This document shows, in pieces, positions 32,069-44,516 of a stretch of 64,000 nt of DNA (its first letter is position 1; every line of letters begins with the position of its first letter). Made by a program: the position numbers and the translations under genes. The DNA lies in NCBI GenBank assembly GCA_949126835.1, contig OX421501.1, forward strand, positions 3,312,617 through 3,376,616, in the 5' to 3' direction. The notes under the pieces are model-generated. The model ran no database searches, was not told the DNA's origin, and worked only from the letters and a program-made list of their open reading frames with translations. The DNA is from Anisus vortex. Taxonomy: Eukaryota > Mollusca > Gastropoda > Planorbidae.

Positions 32069-35000
32069 ACATCAGCGATCTCTTCCCTTTGAGAACCTGT
32101 AATAACGGATACAAGACACTTTTGTTCATATTGGATTGCCAGGGTGAGCTTCCAGAACAGAGACAGTTCATGCGAGACGCCGTGACGTACTTCAAGCGTG
32201 AAACCAATAATATGGACGCGGTGGACGCACATCACAAGTGTGTGGTCAACGGAAATGAAATCTGGAACGAAGACGCTTGCTATGGCCAGACGTGTAACAC
32301 AACAATACCGATTTCTGATGTTATGAAGATATCAAAAGAATGGCAGGAAATACAATTTATTTATGGTGAATATATGGGCATGTATCTCTCTATTGTGTTC
32401 CTTCGAAATATTAATGATAGTGGAAGTATGCAAGAGTGTATCAGTAAAACGGTTGCAGAGGAAAAAAGTTCGGGCGTAGAAATATATAGATTTTTTATTG
32501 TACAATCTTATGAATATAAAAATAGTTCGGCGAATTTTTTTCATAGTGTGACATCGTTCAAAGAGTTGAAAATAGATGACATTTTCTTTAAGATTTGTGA
32601 TTTGAGCAAAACTGATGTTTCATTTTCCTTTTTAAATAACAATTTTGGGAGATCAACGTATTATATTACCGATGCTGTGTCTGAAATCAGCAACACCGAT
32701 GCAGTCGATTATTGCTTAAAAGAACATGGCAGTCGTCTTCCTTCAATAGAAACTGTAGACAAAGCTCTTTATATCTCGCAATACATAAACAATCTGTCTC
32801 TGTCAGCGAATGCGACAAGCATCAACCTTCACCTTGGCCTCAAACGACGCCAATCAATGTCCGGTTTCTATTGGAAATCGGAAAACTTTTTCTGGCATTT
32901 TAACAATTTAAAGAATTCAGATTTCACATCATGTTTTTATATCAATTTAGCATACAATTCCAGAGACATTCAAATGCTTGAAAAAAATGTTCGTGATTTT
33001 GGAAAGCGCATACAATCAATCAATTGTAAGGATAAGCTACCACAAACGCTGATACTATGTGAATATAATAACTATACAATCTTAAATGATGTGCGAACAT
33101 ACAGAGAAAATGTGTTTAGAAATATAGAACAATTTAACTTTAAAAGTAAAATTTACGCCTTGGATAGAACATCTTTTCTAGAATTTATGAACATGGTTCT
33201 TAATCCTCATAAATATAGTAACTTCACTATTCATAGAAAAAGCGATGGGATATTTATACGATTTTGTCAGGATCCTATAGAAATATGCTTGGTTTATGAT
33301 ATGAAAGAATGTATTGTTGATGATAAATATCCCGAAGGTACATTAGAAAGCTATGCATGTAACAATGGCTTCATCGCTAGACGTGACACAGGAAAGAAAG
33401 ACAAAAATAGATCTATCTTTGTGGTTTCAAATGAGAATAAACCTATGTTTACGTTTAACACTATTGACATGTCTCGATGTGACAGCTATGACATGTGTCA
33501 TAACGAAACGTCAAGTGTCACTTCCAACACACACTTTAATCTTTACTGTTTAGATGAAAGTAAAGACCAGTTGAGTAATGGAACATGTTCTAGCCAAGTT
33601 ATGAATTTAAATTTCTCTCTTGAATACTTTCAGTGTGAAACAGATCCAAACCAATATTTTTACAAATGTATTAAAGATATTCATGGCCAATGTCACGATA
33701 ATTCAAATTTACAAAATTGTGAAAACTTTACTTGCCCAGAACCTTTTGTTAAATGCCCGAATTCTTATTGCGTTTTTCCGTTTGTCAATAATCAATTCGA
33801 TTGTCCTTTTGGCGAAGATGAAATTTTAAAAAACTACACAATTTTTTGTCTGCTAATATTTAGCTTTGTCTTGAATGATATCTGCATCGACTTGGTTAGT
33901 TTTGATACACTGTTAAAGCTTTACAACCAAAGTGACTTTGTTTGTGACAATACATGTCCTAAGAACTACAGGTGTATTTCAAGCCAAACGGAAAGAAAAG
34001 TCATCGGCACGTCCCATACAAAACGTACTTTAAAATTATATCACAGTGTAATGTGGCTCTATAAACAGTTTAATACGCTGTTTCCAGATGTACATGTGTA
34101 TCGTTATTTCAAATTGTTCTCTATAGTCCAATTCAGCCCACACACGTGTAGAGTAAATGATTTCGACGAAAATTTTAAATTCTGGAACATGACAGAACTT
34201 TTAATTTTAGATCTCAGTAGAAATAATCTAACTCATAGCGATAAACTTAAATCAATAGAACATTTTACTAAATTAAAAAACTTGAACCTTTCATGCAATG
34301 TACATTTTACAATGAATGAACATTTCACATTTCCTAGTTCATTAGAAGTCATTGACCTGTGCCGTACGAAGGTACATGCACTGCGGGCCTCCGTCTTTAA
34401 AAACTTGATTTATCTGAGATATCTAAATTTAAGTTATACATATATCTCTAGATTTGAAGATATGGGAATTCCAGAGTACTTTACACTCAATAATTTGCAT
34501 ATAGAAGGTATTTTAGTTCAAAATATTGGTGTTGACTTGTTTAGAGGATTAACAATTAATTCAGGATTATGGGCCAGTGATTATGTCATTTGCTGTCCAC
34601 TAATTTTAAATGCAAATATATCGGTCGATAAATGTCACGCACCTGTCGACGTGATATCTTCATGTAAACATCTTGTAGGTGAAATATTAAAGAGAATCGT
34701 CATCTGGATAGTTGGATCCTTGACTATAGTAGGAAATGGTATTGTATTGGTATATAGAATTGGTTGGAACAGAGAAATATTCAAGAAAGCCTATGGACAT
34801 TTTATTACAGGCCTTGCAGTGTCAGATTTCATCATGGGTACGTACCTAGTAATTATCGCTTGTGTAGATATTCATTTCAATAATGTTTACATGCTGAAAG
34901 ATTCTCACTGGAGAAATAGTATTCTGTGTCGTTTTGCTGGGTTTCTTTCAACGCTTTCAAGTGAAACTTCAACGTTCTTCATTTGTCTTATAACTTTAGA

Positions 35001-35559
35001 TCGTTTCTTAAGCATCACTTACCCGTTTGGTGAACATAGAATCTCTACAAATGGTACATTCATATTATTGACAGTTGTGTGGATTCTCGGTTTTGCTTTA
35101 GCATTACTTCCAGTATTCTTCTTAGATTGGGAAATTTATTCCTCCAATGGTTTGTGTCTAGCTCTACCATTAAGTTCTAAACAAAATAAAGGATGGCTAT
35201 TTTCTTTCATTGTGTTCGTAGTTCTAAATTTCATCTTATTTTTGTTGATAGCCTTTGGCCAGTTGGCAATATTTGTAAACATGATGAGAATAAAGAAAGC
35301 AATCGGTAGCTCCTGTCCGAATAATCAAACAAGATCTAAAGACTGGACCGTGGCGAAAAAACTGGCCATGGTTGCTCTGACCGATTTTTGTTGCTGGTTT
35401 CCTGTTGGCATCTTGGGGTTCTATTCGTTAAACGGTTACAGGTTTGACCGCGAGGTGTATGCCTGGATAGCGGTATTTGTATTACCAATAAACTCTGCAT
35501 TGAACCCAATAGTTTACACTATACCAGCCTTGTTCAGTAAATGTAAGAGCATATGGTAG
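32069..35559 (+). CDS. GRL101-like leucine-rich-repeat GPCR (relaxin-receptor type), large 3' exon
   Basis: A receptor of the type-C LGR group. The open frame continues upstream of any ATG to an acceptor at 32067-32068, so a first exon with the signal peptide lies further left, not identified. Counting from 32089: residues 1-180 are an unrecognised extracellular region; 185-320 look C-type-lectin-like (DYCLKEHGSRLPSIETV ... LILCEYN). About 544-578 is an LDLa module (CPNSYCVFPF ... FDCPFGEDE, with the calcium-cage acids). About 700-820 holds leucine-rich repeats (LLILDLSRNNLTH, LRYLNLSYTYISRF), then a VICCPL hinge. Seven helices run from about 870, with NGIVLVYR, LAVSDF, CLITLDRFLSI (DRF for DRY), LTDFCCWFPVGILGFYS and LPINSALNPIVYT. 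The seven-helix region is complete. The C-terminal tail is very short; an in-frame extension of 32 codons follows the TAG. Ligand unknown. Confidence 0.88.
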
Positions 35560-35684
35560 GATACATGTATTTGTACAATGACGAAAAAGGCAGTAACAGA
35601 ATCTGCCCACTTTTCTCTGACAAACGCACGGGCCACGATTACGAACATCAGCGCGTAAGGCTGGCAAACTGAAGTATCTTGGTT

Positions 35685-35850
35685 TTATCACAGTTTATAA
35701 ACAGTTTAATATGCTGCTTCCGTCTGTACTTATATATCGTTATTTCAAATTGTTCTCTATTGTCCCATGCAACAAACACACAGATGAAGAGTAAATGAGT
35801 TGGACGACGTTTTTTTTTAATTCTGGAACATGACATAACTTTTTATTTTA
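35685..35850 (+). pseudogene. Duplicated fragment of the GPCR ectodomain
   Basis: TATAAACAGTTTAATATGCT, ATCGTTATTTCAAATTGTTC and AATTCTGGAACATGACATAA repeat 34040-34211 of the receptor exon (just before the LRRs) with substitutions and indels. It contains stops. It is a decayed partial tandem duplicate directly downstream. Confidence 0.8.
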
Positions 35851-36869
35851 CAAAGAGACTGCGACAAATAAGCGAAATAGAGTTTTACCCACATAATATT
35901 CCGTGCAAAATAAAGAGTATACTGAATATATAAGATTCAATTTATCAAACATGTAGAAACGGTTTTAACATTTTAATCACTTTCATACAATACAGAATAT
36001 CTGTTTGTGTTTTAAATACTATCTATATTATGACTATGTAAGTATTTTTGAAGTATTAATTGTTCCAGTATAAGTAAAGAAATAAATATGTGATCATATG
36101 TGTGTATTCTATTGAATTGGCTGTTTTAAACTTATTGCATACATGTTCCTTTTGTTGATACATTTTGTTTAGGTTATTATTATACAAAGCATTTGTTAAT
36201 TTTATTTTATATTTGTTTCGTTGGCACAAAATAATCCATTATTGCTTTTAAGTTTCTTTTTATGGATTCGATAAGATCTTCTTCTGTACTTAGTAAGAAA
36301 AATAATTTGTAAGGTTTTTTGCTTCTTGGTGTAGCTCTGTAGTGTTGAATTTATTCCAGTGATAAATTATATTTATATAAATTATTCTTTTAGTTTTGTG
36401 TTTGTGTGTATATTTTGGCTTTTATTCTGTTAAATAACACTGTTTTAGAAGAAATAAAGAAAAATAGTTTAAAACATAAACCTTTTCCAAAGACTGTTTA
36501 ATAATCAATGTGGTGTTTCATAGTGGTTTAGGTTATTTATTTATGTATGTAATTATACAAGAAGCAACGCAATATTTTTAACTTAAAACGCCATTTAACG
36601 AGGCTTAACTCTCGTACATCTAAGTTACATTAATATAAAAAAAATTGTGTAACTTAACAAGTGTCGTACTTTTAAAATACATAAATATCTTTCATACACT
36701 ATAATCAAGATAACAGTGTTAGTCTATTCAGTATTAGTGCTGTCCACACAAAGTAAATGCTCATTATAGGTACAGATTATAATTTGTATGTTTACAATGT
36801 ACTGTGTGTGTGTGTATGTGTCAAGGTTCAGAGGTCAGTAGGCCCCCTATTGAAAAATTAAAATTAAAA
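35851..36869. other. AT-rich flank downstream of the receptor
   Basis: No exon seen. 36330-36430 (TTTATTCCAGTGATAAATT, ATTATTCTTTTAG) resembles 24240-24310, so it is a dispersed repeat. A short GT run lies at about 36803-36820. Confidence 0.45.
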
Positions 36870-37015
36870 TCGAATGTTGTATACAGCGCAAACCTTTAAT
36901 GCAAACGTAAAAGCGTAGAAGTCATTTAAGACAAGCTTGTTGGTTGCGCACGGAAAAATAACATTTAAGCTCTAAAAATAGAGCACGCCGTCCATCTTAT
37001 TATAGTCTTATGGTT
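36870..37015 (-). mobile_element. MITE family M1, copy e (left half)
   Basis: On the minus strand: AGACTATAATAAGATGGACG, TGCTCTATTTTTAGAGCTTA and TTTTTCCGTGCGCAAC. Only the left half is present. Confidence 0.65.
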
Positions 37016-37090
37016 TTATGATATGATTGATTGTTCTCATGATCCAGATTTCCTTGCAACTGAAACATCAGCATTGCAATCCATTACACC

Positions 37091-37248
37091 AAGGGTCGGC
37101 AAACTTTTGATAATAATGTGTCAAAGTAGGATTTCTAACTTCATTTAGCGTACCAACAGCATAGTGAAAGTCATCCTTTTTCTTTCTATAGAAACGTGTG
37201 GACCCTTCGCGTGCCAATACTTGCACGCGTACCGTGGGTTGCCGAGCC
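37091..37248. mobile_element. hAT-type MITE family M2
   Basis: AAGGGTCGGCAAACTTTTG to GTGGGTTGCCGAGCCCTT. The flanks ATTACAC and ATTTACAC suggest a decayed 8-bp duplication. Confidence 0.65.
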
Positions 37249-37386
37249 CTTTATTTACACATGAGTTATTTGATGCAAAAAAAAGTATTGTCATTATAAC
37301 GAGAGAAATATATATTTTACAATTCACAAAGGTAAAGACATATACGCTTAATGTCACTACCTCAAAATGGAAAATAAAGATGATAC

Positions 37387-37530
37387 CATGGGATATAAAT
37401 GCCAAAGTGGTGACAAGCAATCAAAACAGGGAAATCAGCATGCGGTAAAACAGGTCGTCGGAAAAATGAATGAAAACGGAGAGTTATTTGCAGACTTTTG
37501 TGTAAAAAATGAGCACCTACGAAAATTGTG
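37387..37530 (+). pseudogene. RTE-type LINE endonuclease fragment
   Basis: Across two frames: WDINAKVVTSNQ, then GKMNENGELFADFCVKN. This is the '(G)DxNAKVG...GE.NeNGE.FadFC..N.L' motif of the AP endonuclease domain of RTE elements. It is short and frameshifted. Confidence 0.7.
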
Positions 37531-38090
37531 TATAATTTCTAAAAAAAATTCTAGCATACTTGGTAGACAGCTCAATACAAGATACTTGGGGGCAAGTTAA
37601 AAATACTTATAATGCAGCCTCAGCAGTCACGTGGCATGAAGAAGAGAAAGTTTAAGCAATGGTTTTGTGTCATAAAGTGGAGAACTAATTGTCCTGAGAT
37701 TAATTAGTCTCTAGTCAGTTAGACCTCTCCATAATTATACGTTTAAATAAATTGACCTTCGGTCACAGTCGGATTGACTTTTAATACTTCAATTTTAAGG
37801 GCTTAGAGGACTTTCCGGAAAAGAGTTGTCCTTCTTGTAATGATAAGCGATATCATCGTAGTTGAAATGAGTTCATTCATGGAAGGCATCTGGTCTAAAG
37901 TAAACACGGCTCCTATAGTCAGATCCAGCCATTCTGATTTAGACATTTTGAATCAACGTTATAATTATTGAACAGAACAGATTATTGTCAGACTGGGCTA
38001 GCGTCCAATAGAATCCAAGAACAGATTGGAGACAGACTGAGCATACAAACAACTGGTTTCTTAAGTGTACATATTAATATTGTCACGTAT
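37531..38090. other. Spacer, no gene seen
   Basis: No recognised repeat or exon. Confidence 0.35.
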
Positions 38091-38758
38091 TAATAGCGCC
38101 AGAGCTCTCTCTCTCTCTCCGCGAGTTTTGTGGGAGGTACTAAGCTTAGACTATTCTAGGAATCCGCTCTTGTACCGACCTCAAATTCTGGGAATGGCTA
38201 GGAATAGTTTATTATTTTACGTACAGGTGAGTTCATGTTAAAACTATCGTTTATATTATGAGTTTTGTAAATGATACCATTATTTTTACCTCTTTTTTAA
38301 TAGGTCTGTTCCCCGCTCTTCTCCGCGAGTATTTGAGGCTGGGCGCACAGCTAGGCAGTCAGACAGTCAGAGTAGATAATTTGTTTTGAGTCTGTTATGG
38401 ACGCTTGTGTTGGCACAATTATATTCTAAGTGTATATAATCTTCATATTGTATATATATTTGCACATATCATCTGAATTAAAATATCTTCTTGATTGAAT
38501 CATTTACACTCAAGCTTTCTTGTCAAGTTACTATTGCATTTTATTGTTTACAATACCATAATATATATTTATTTACAACTACAAAGTCAAGGAAAGGAAC
38601 TGCTAGAACGCAAATCCTGAGTTTGTGCCCAGGACAATAAGGAGAGTTAGTGTAATACTGAAATATAAATAATTATAACCAAAGTCTACCCTAGGACGAA
38701 CGAGAATTATCAACAACATTTACACGGCTCTGACCATATGGGGATTGTGGTCGTAACA
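38091..38758. repeat. Possible solo LTR
   Basis: Begins TGTCACGTATTAATAGCGCC and ends GGTCGTAACA, with TG...CA-type inverted ends. It contains TATA-like and AT-rich poly(A)-like motifs around 38430-38480. The 5 bp on either side (AATAT, GTATC) do not match, so the call is tentative. Confidence 0.35.
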
Positions 38759-38856
38759 GTATCTACTAATTTTTCTTTCTCAAAAGCTATGATTTTGAGT
38801 ATTCAGTTAAGCCAACAGCTGCAATGAACTGCGCCATGGCTGTCAGTTGCTCTAGT

Positions 38857-39032
38857 TTATGGGTCGGCAACTTGCGGCACGCGTGCCGAACTTGGCACGG
38901 AAAGCGATTTTCAATGGCACGCGGAAGATAAAAAAAAAGTCTCTTCTACAAGAAATTGAGTGCTAAATGATAATGTCTTTTAAGCTGTTGGCACGCTGAC
39001 TGAATTATAAATCCTATTTTGGCACACTGTGA
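38857..39032. mobile_element. hAT-type MITE family M2, opposite orientation, truncated
   Basis: GGGTCGGCAACTTGCGGCAC, CACGCGTGCCGAACTTGGC and TGGCACGCTGACTGAATTAT match the family in reverse; the right end is lost. Confidence 0.6.
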
Positions 39033-39122
39033 ACGTGTTCTTAGTTTTATGTTAAGTGCGCTCAAAGCTTAGGCTACATTATGTTTGTTGGCAGCGCTAT
39101 ACAAATATTATTATTATATTAT
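39033..39122 (+). mobile_element. CR1-like LINE 3' tail
   Basis: GCGCTCAAAGCTTAGGCTAC, TTATGTTTGTTGGCAGCGCT and (ATT)n: the same tail as at 22980-23056. Confidence 0.65.
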
Positions 39123-39589
39123 GTTTCTTTTTAAATTTATTTGTAGGCCAATATATTTTCTGTTTATTAGAACATATATTATATGCTTGATTTAAACTTT
39201 ATGAAACTTTGTAATTTTAAGTTTTAGTGTATTGGGCAGTATGTCAGTGACATTATTATCAGTTAAACCAGCCTGTAACACGTGGCATTGATGATAGCAG
39301 TGACTCAATGAATGCATGTATAATTGTCGGCGTGTAACGAATGTGAAAAGTAACGTAAGTATGAGTTCAAAGTGGAACAGTGTTGGTTAGATATGTGTGG
39401 GCAATATAATATTACAACGGAATGTATGTTGGATATACATATTTGAATACATAGGGCGCGACGAAGGGTAGAAAATGTAGCAGACACTTTGAAAGTTTAA
39501 CAAATAGCTTGACAACTGAACAGAAAGTTTGATAGTTTAACATAAAATGTGTATGAACTATACAACATCTTGACAAACATACAACAACA

Positions 39590-40155
39590 ACAAAGAAAGA
39601 CTAAAGTTTCTTGCAGGATCAATTCAAATTTACAAAAACTCATATTCTATCGTTGAGAAGCCATCTACAAAACAATAATAAGGTCTGTGGCGTCTTATGG
39701 CAGTGAGACATCGACACTTACGAAAAGCGCAGACAATAAATTCCATACCTGGGAAAGAAAAGTCCTTAGAAAAATCTTTGGACCTAAAAAAATTATGATA
39801 ATGGATGGAGAATGCGCACCAGTATAGAGGTATATGAATTATTTCAAGACCCTACTATTATGGCTGAGATAAAGAAGGGCAGACTACGCTGGACAGGCCA
39901 CCTGGAACTAATGCCAAAAACAGCAGAGGAGTAAAAGTAATATAAACACAGAAGCCCAGAGGAAAACGACCTTAGGGGCATACCCAGACTGAGACGGTTA
40001 GACGATGTCCAGATGGATATCGGTATCGAGGCCTGGAGAAACAAAAACTAGCAACAGAAGATAGGTCTGAGTGGAAAAAGGTGGTGAGACAGGGCTGTAG
40101 CGCCACAGGGGAGGGCGATGATATCCTTGAGATATGATAATGATGATGATACGCA
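39590..40155 (+). pseudogene. RTE-type LINE 3' portion with ATG/GAT tail
   Basis: Across frameshifts: SYGSETSTLTKSADNK, FHTWERKVLRKIFGPKK, then VYELFQDPTIMAEIKKGRLR and TGHL. This is the distal RT region (YG.ETW...L...E.K.lRkIfGp) and the R-L-W-GH motif. It ends with a GATGATGATAC run near 40140-40155, a typical RTE tail. Several stops. Confidence 0.8.
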
Positions 40156-40244
40156 TAATTAGACAGGTGCCTTTCCTAAATGATGAAGAAGGTATGAAAA
40201 AGATGACAGAAAATACGAGAATATAACATATATATATATACATA

Positions 40245-40510
40245 AATTAAGGTATCCCGTGGGACCAAAGTGGTCCATAGGGCCATTGGGCCGGCGAAGT
40301 AGCGTCCACCGGTTTCTTTGGCAACGGCAAACTAGGAGATTGTGTCGCCAGCGCAATGCCCAGCCAACTTTGCCTTACTCCAACTAAAGTCAAAGCTGGG
40401 TAGACTCAGGGAGACCTTCCAGACCAGAGAGCGAATCTTAGCTTTCATTAGATTCGAACCCAGGACCTTCAGTGCGCCATCCGAACGCGCTGCCTCTCGG
40501 CCACCCTATA
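40245..40510 (-). mobile_element. tRNA-derived SINE
   Basis: ATTCGAACCCAGGACCTTC (box B complement), GGGTAGACTCAGGGAGACC and GGTATCCCGTGGGACCAAAG, in minus orientation. Confidence 0.8.
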
Positions 40511-41347
40511 CTAATAAACCTTGAAGCATTAAATTCAGAGAACATTAAATTTTTCTTATATTTATTGACGGATGTTTACATTTCTATTGGGTGGGTGCAT
40601 ATTTGTTTATTGTCGTCATTATTATCTTATTATCATGAATATGCGTAAAAAAAATAATTGTTTTGTTGTATAAACTGAGGTGTTTTATTCACCTCATCAG
40701 ACTTGTTTATGCAGTGTGTTACGTCTCGCTGTCTCAGGTGGGCCAGTTTATCACACTTACTTCTTGTTACACTCGAACAACCTTTTACTCGCGCCCAAAC
40801 GTTCGTACACGCAATTTAGAATCGACGTTAGGAATAATTAGGGGCCTACAAACAACTTTTAATTCAACACAACACATAACATCGAAGTTCAACACAAGTC
40901 CATAATAATAACACGATTTACGAAGCACACAAGAAACATTAAAACACAGCATAACCAGTTTCTCAATACACTTTACTCTCCAACTACACACTACATGGTC
41001 CGGAAACTCCCCACCCCCCTGCTCGCTCATGCCAAACGGACAAAGGTCACCAAGGGTCACCCAAAAAATGTGACCACCAGATGATCACAACTAACAAAAA
41101 ATAAACGAGTTAATTAATTCTAACTTCATCCTCATGCATCACAAGTGCAATAAGATCGTGTGGTCGAGAAAGTTATGTTCAGCCCCCACGGGCCACGTTT
41201 AAATGTAACTTCCCGCAACACCTTGTATGACGTTTTCAAATTCATCCATGTTGATTGCCAGAGTGGAGATAAGGCGCTGCATGAGCTTAAAACCCCCAAT
41301 TAATTATCTTTACATGTTTGGCCTTTGATAATTCGTCTTTCGGGTAA
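40511..41347. other. Spacer, no gene seen
   Basis: The frames at 40663-40905 and 40785-41060 overlap on opposite strands and show no family resemblance. CATGCCAAACGG and CACGGGCCACG patches are more GC-rich than the surroundings but unassigned. Confidence 0.35.
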
Positions 41348-41500
41348 GTGCAAGTGAAGTAAAGTGTGATCCCCGTCGTGTGAATATTCATAGATTGTGC
41401 CGGTGGAGCAGCTTTTCACCAGTTACATTGCCACGAGTTGCGAGAAAATGTATGGCCAGCACAATACTCTACCCAACCAATGACAAATGTTCATTAGAGG
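41348..41500 (-). mobile_element. SINE 3' part
   Basis: AAAGTGTGATCCCCGTCGTG and GGTGGAGCAGCTTTTCACC match the SINE tail in minus orientation; broken near 41500. Confidence 0.6.
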
Positions 41501-41516
41501 TGGGTTCACTTAAGAG

Positions 41517-41775
41517 CACGATGGGAAGGCGCATTCGGCTGGCGTACCTAAGGTCCTGGGTTCGAAACCTGGTGGATTTTTTCTCGGGTCAGGAGGGTGT
41601 CTCTAAGTCTACCCAGCTTTGATGGGTACCTGACATTAGTTCGGGTAAAGTAAAGGCGGCTGTGCGAAGTGATGGCCACACAATCACCTAATATGCCATG
41701 GCCATAGAAACTGGTGAACGCGGCTTCACAGGCCCTATGATCAGTTTGGTGCGAAGGGTGCTTTACTTTTTTTTT
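41517..41775 (+). mobile_element. tRNA-derived SINE
   Basis: Box-B-like GGGTTCGAAACCTGG, AGGGTGTCTCTAAGTCTACC, GTAAAGGCGGCTGTGCGAAG and GTGCTTTACTTTTTTTTT. Confidence 0.8.
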
Positions 41776-41784
41776 TATTCTCAG

Positions 41785-41890
41785 GGAGACCCAAAAGGAA
41801 CCGAGTTAAAAAAAAAGACGAGCCCTCACTAGGATTCGAACCTAGGACGTTCATTAAACCAGCCGAACGGGCTACCGCTTTGTCACCTTG
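41785..41890 (-). mobile_element. SINE head fragment
   Basis: GGATTCGAACCTAGGACG and GAACGGGCTACCGCTTTGTC, minus orientation, abutting the previous SINE tail to tail; three SINE pieces are clustered here. Confidence 0.65.
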
Positions 41891-43440
41891 ATGTTACGCA
41901 AGTGAGAGGGTAGTAACAAATACCTCGTATTAGACAGTTATCAAGCGCCAATGCAGCTTTAAAAAGTTTATTTTAGATAACAAACAAAATTTATAAGGCA
42001 CATTTCAATTAATTGTATGCTTATTTTAGTTCTGACTTTTCTTCAACTAACCAAGTATTCCAAACATTAGAAAAAATGTCTGCTGTTATGAAAGTAGTTT
42101 TATTTCCATAATTATATTGGTTCTATTATTATTAATTAAAGTTCAAAAGAAATAATCTTAAACCCGAAATGTTTCCGTGTTAGGAATAAAACATGTATAT
42201 GTCTAGACACTACGTCATAGCATTAAAAATGCGTCATACGTCGCACGAGGGTTTGAGATCGTTAGTCAGTTCTAGCTTGGGCGCAATTGTGTGAGGACTG
42301 TTCCTGACCACTTTCTTAAAAGATACGTTATTACGGCTTTATACTATATCAATGAATCTCAACTTATTTAAGTTTCATCCTATACTGTTGGTACCTGTAT
42401 TTTGTGTTGCTGTTATATTCATAATTTCAACTTGTTGGAATAAAATTGTGTTTTACAAATTCAAACAGGATTGTGGATTTCCTCTATATTAAGTTATTAA
42501 GGTATAGTTACCTAACTCAATTACTAAACATTTAAAGCACATCCTACGAGCCAAATAAATATCAAATCTACTACAATAACACCAATACTAATTCTTGTAC
42601 AACCTTGTGGGATCCAAGAGGGATGTGAATCAAAAGAATGTATAAGTATTACATTTCTAAAATATTATTATACGTCAGTAGCTGATTTCGCACGTGACAC
42701 TGCTCACAGCTAAAAAATTGAGTTTCTCAAAAATGTGCAAGCCATCCTTTAGAAATTTCCCATCTCTTGTTAAAACTCATGCCCGTTGACACGTATTCAA
42801 TCTCTCTGTCGATAAACTACAATATTTGGAAAACTCAGACCCTGGACTTGATACATGACAACTAATTCGAAAAGACGAAGTTATTCTCTGCAGACTAGAT
42901 ACAGGACATGCCAACTAACAAATTTCTTTTCTCTTAAAACGAGAAAAGGGCCCCAATGTGTGCTTTCTGCAATGTCATCTTAACAGTTTCTCACATTTTG
43001 TTAGAATACAACACATTTTGCGAAAATCGACGTAATTATTATTAAAGTTGAGCTCTTCATGTACTTTTCAGCAAAACAAATTATAAAATAATAAACTATA
43101 TTAAAGATATCCAACTGTACTACAGAATTTAAAGATAATATAAGAAAAATAAAATGGGTATAAGAAAAACATGACAACAGCGATAACAAAAAGGCCTATA
43201 TAAACATCGATTTTGAAAGGCCGGAAAAGCAACAATTCAAATTCAATTGAATTCTATTATTAACTTCGTAGTTTCTGTTACACTGTTAAACTTTCAAAAT
43301 CTATGTTAAACAGCAAATTTTTGTTTCTCTTATCCTAGCAGTTAAATTCTAAGCTAAACAGTACAACTCGGTATTAAAAATAAATATCAAACTGATTGTC
43401 TTTGTACAATTTCTGAACTTTATCTTAACTGTCAGATTAT
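41891..43440. other. Long AT-rich gene-free stretch
   Basis: No exon, RNA gene or transposon ends recognised. Confidence 0.35.
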
Positions 43441-43502
43441 ATAGATAGATAGAGAGATATAGATATAGATATAGATATAGATAGATAGATAGATATAGAG
43501 AG
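43441..43502. repeat. (GATA)n-like microsatellite
   Basis: GATAGATAGAGAGATATAGA and following ATAGAT units. Confidence 0.85.
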
Positions 43503-44516
43503 AGGGAAAGAGAGAATAAATGTATATGTGTGTTGTGTGTTAAAGCTATGTACTTGCACATTATTTGCATATATTATGTTAACTATGTCTTGGTGTCAAG
43601 TTTTTTTCTAGTTTGACAGCTGTATCGAATCGTCCATGGCTTCCGAAAATTTGCTAATTAAATAATCATACAGGTGTTGCATGTTTAATATTCTATGTAT
43701 TTGCAAAAGGTACGTCTGTTTCTGTATGTTTTTTTTTATTGCGTATTTAAGGAATGTTCCATTAGTGCCAATTCTACTTTTCAACTTAATAAGTGTTTGT
43801 AAAAGTTACGTGTGTTTCAGCTTCTTATATTAATTTCTGTTCTTATAGACTATGTCGCAAAGTGTAAAGATAAAACTTCATTCTTATGACAAATTGTTTT
43901 TTAAATGCTGAAATGTGGTAGACAGATATTGTCATATTTTAAACTAAAGACATAACTTCTATTCTAATTAGATATGTCAAATCTATCACTTCTTATCATC
44001 TTATACCTTTTGTTACCATTGGCATTGGTAATGTTCTAAAGAAAAAAACTTACTAAGCCTGAAGTTTTGAACAGAAATTTTCAAAAGCCAATGTTTATAT
44101 CTTAGTATAGCGTTTTCAATACTAATTTTACATAAACCTTTATTTAAAAGTAAAATCTGATCTTCTTACAATATGCAGAACCATACAATCGTGAACAGAC
44201 TCGGTCTGACTGCAATTTGCATTAGCATCCTGGTGATTCAGTCTGCTTACTGTGAAGGTAAGGGTGAGAGTAATTGTTATATTTACTTAAAGGTAGTGCT
44301 ATGATTACAGGCAAATATAAAATAAATACATGCTCTTTAAGAAATTAATTACAAAAAGTTAGTTAGTAAAAGTGTTAGTATTGCTTTCAATTGCATGAAA
44401 TTATAATTGATGAATCTAGTGTTAATTTGTTTAATGTTTGGTGCAAATGAAACTAAACGTTCTATCTCTGAATTTAATCTTCTAAATCTATTTTAATAAC
44501 TCTATTGATTGAGATC
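43490..44516 (+). repeat. Direct segmental duplication, copy C (upstream part)
   Basis: 43490-44516 corresponds to 61590-62470 and 63192-63409 (for example TTCAAAAGCCAATGTTTATA / TCTTACAATATGCAGAACC, ACCATACAATC). It resumes at 56033 after the 11.5-kb insertion. Both copies share a possible 5' UTR exon donor (TTTGCAAAAG|GTACGTCTG, intron starting 43710 and 61858). Confidence 0.8.

Noticed and set aside
38086..38763. Confident solo LTR call
   Set aside because: The ends are LTR-like but the flanking 5 bp do not match, so it is kept only as a low-confidence feature.
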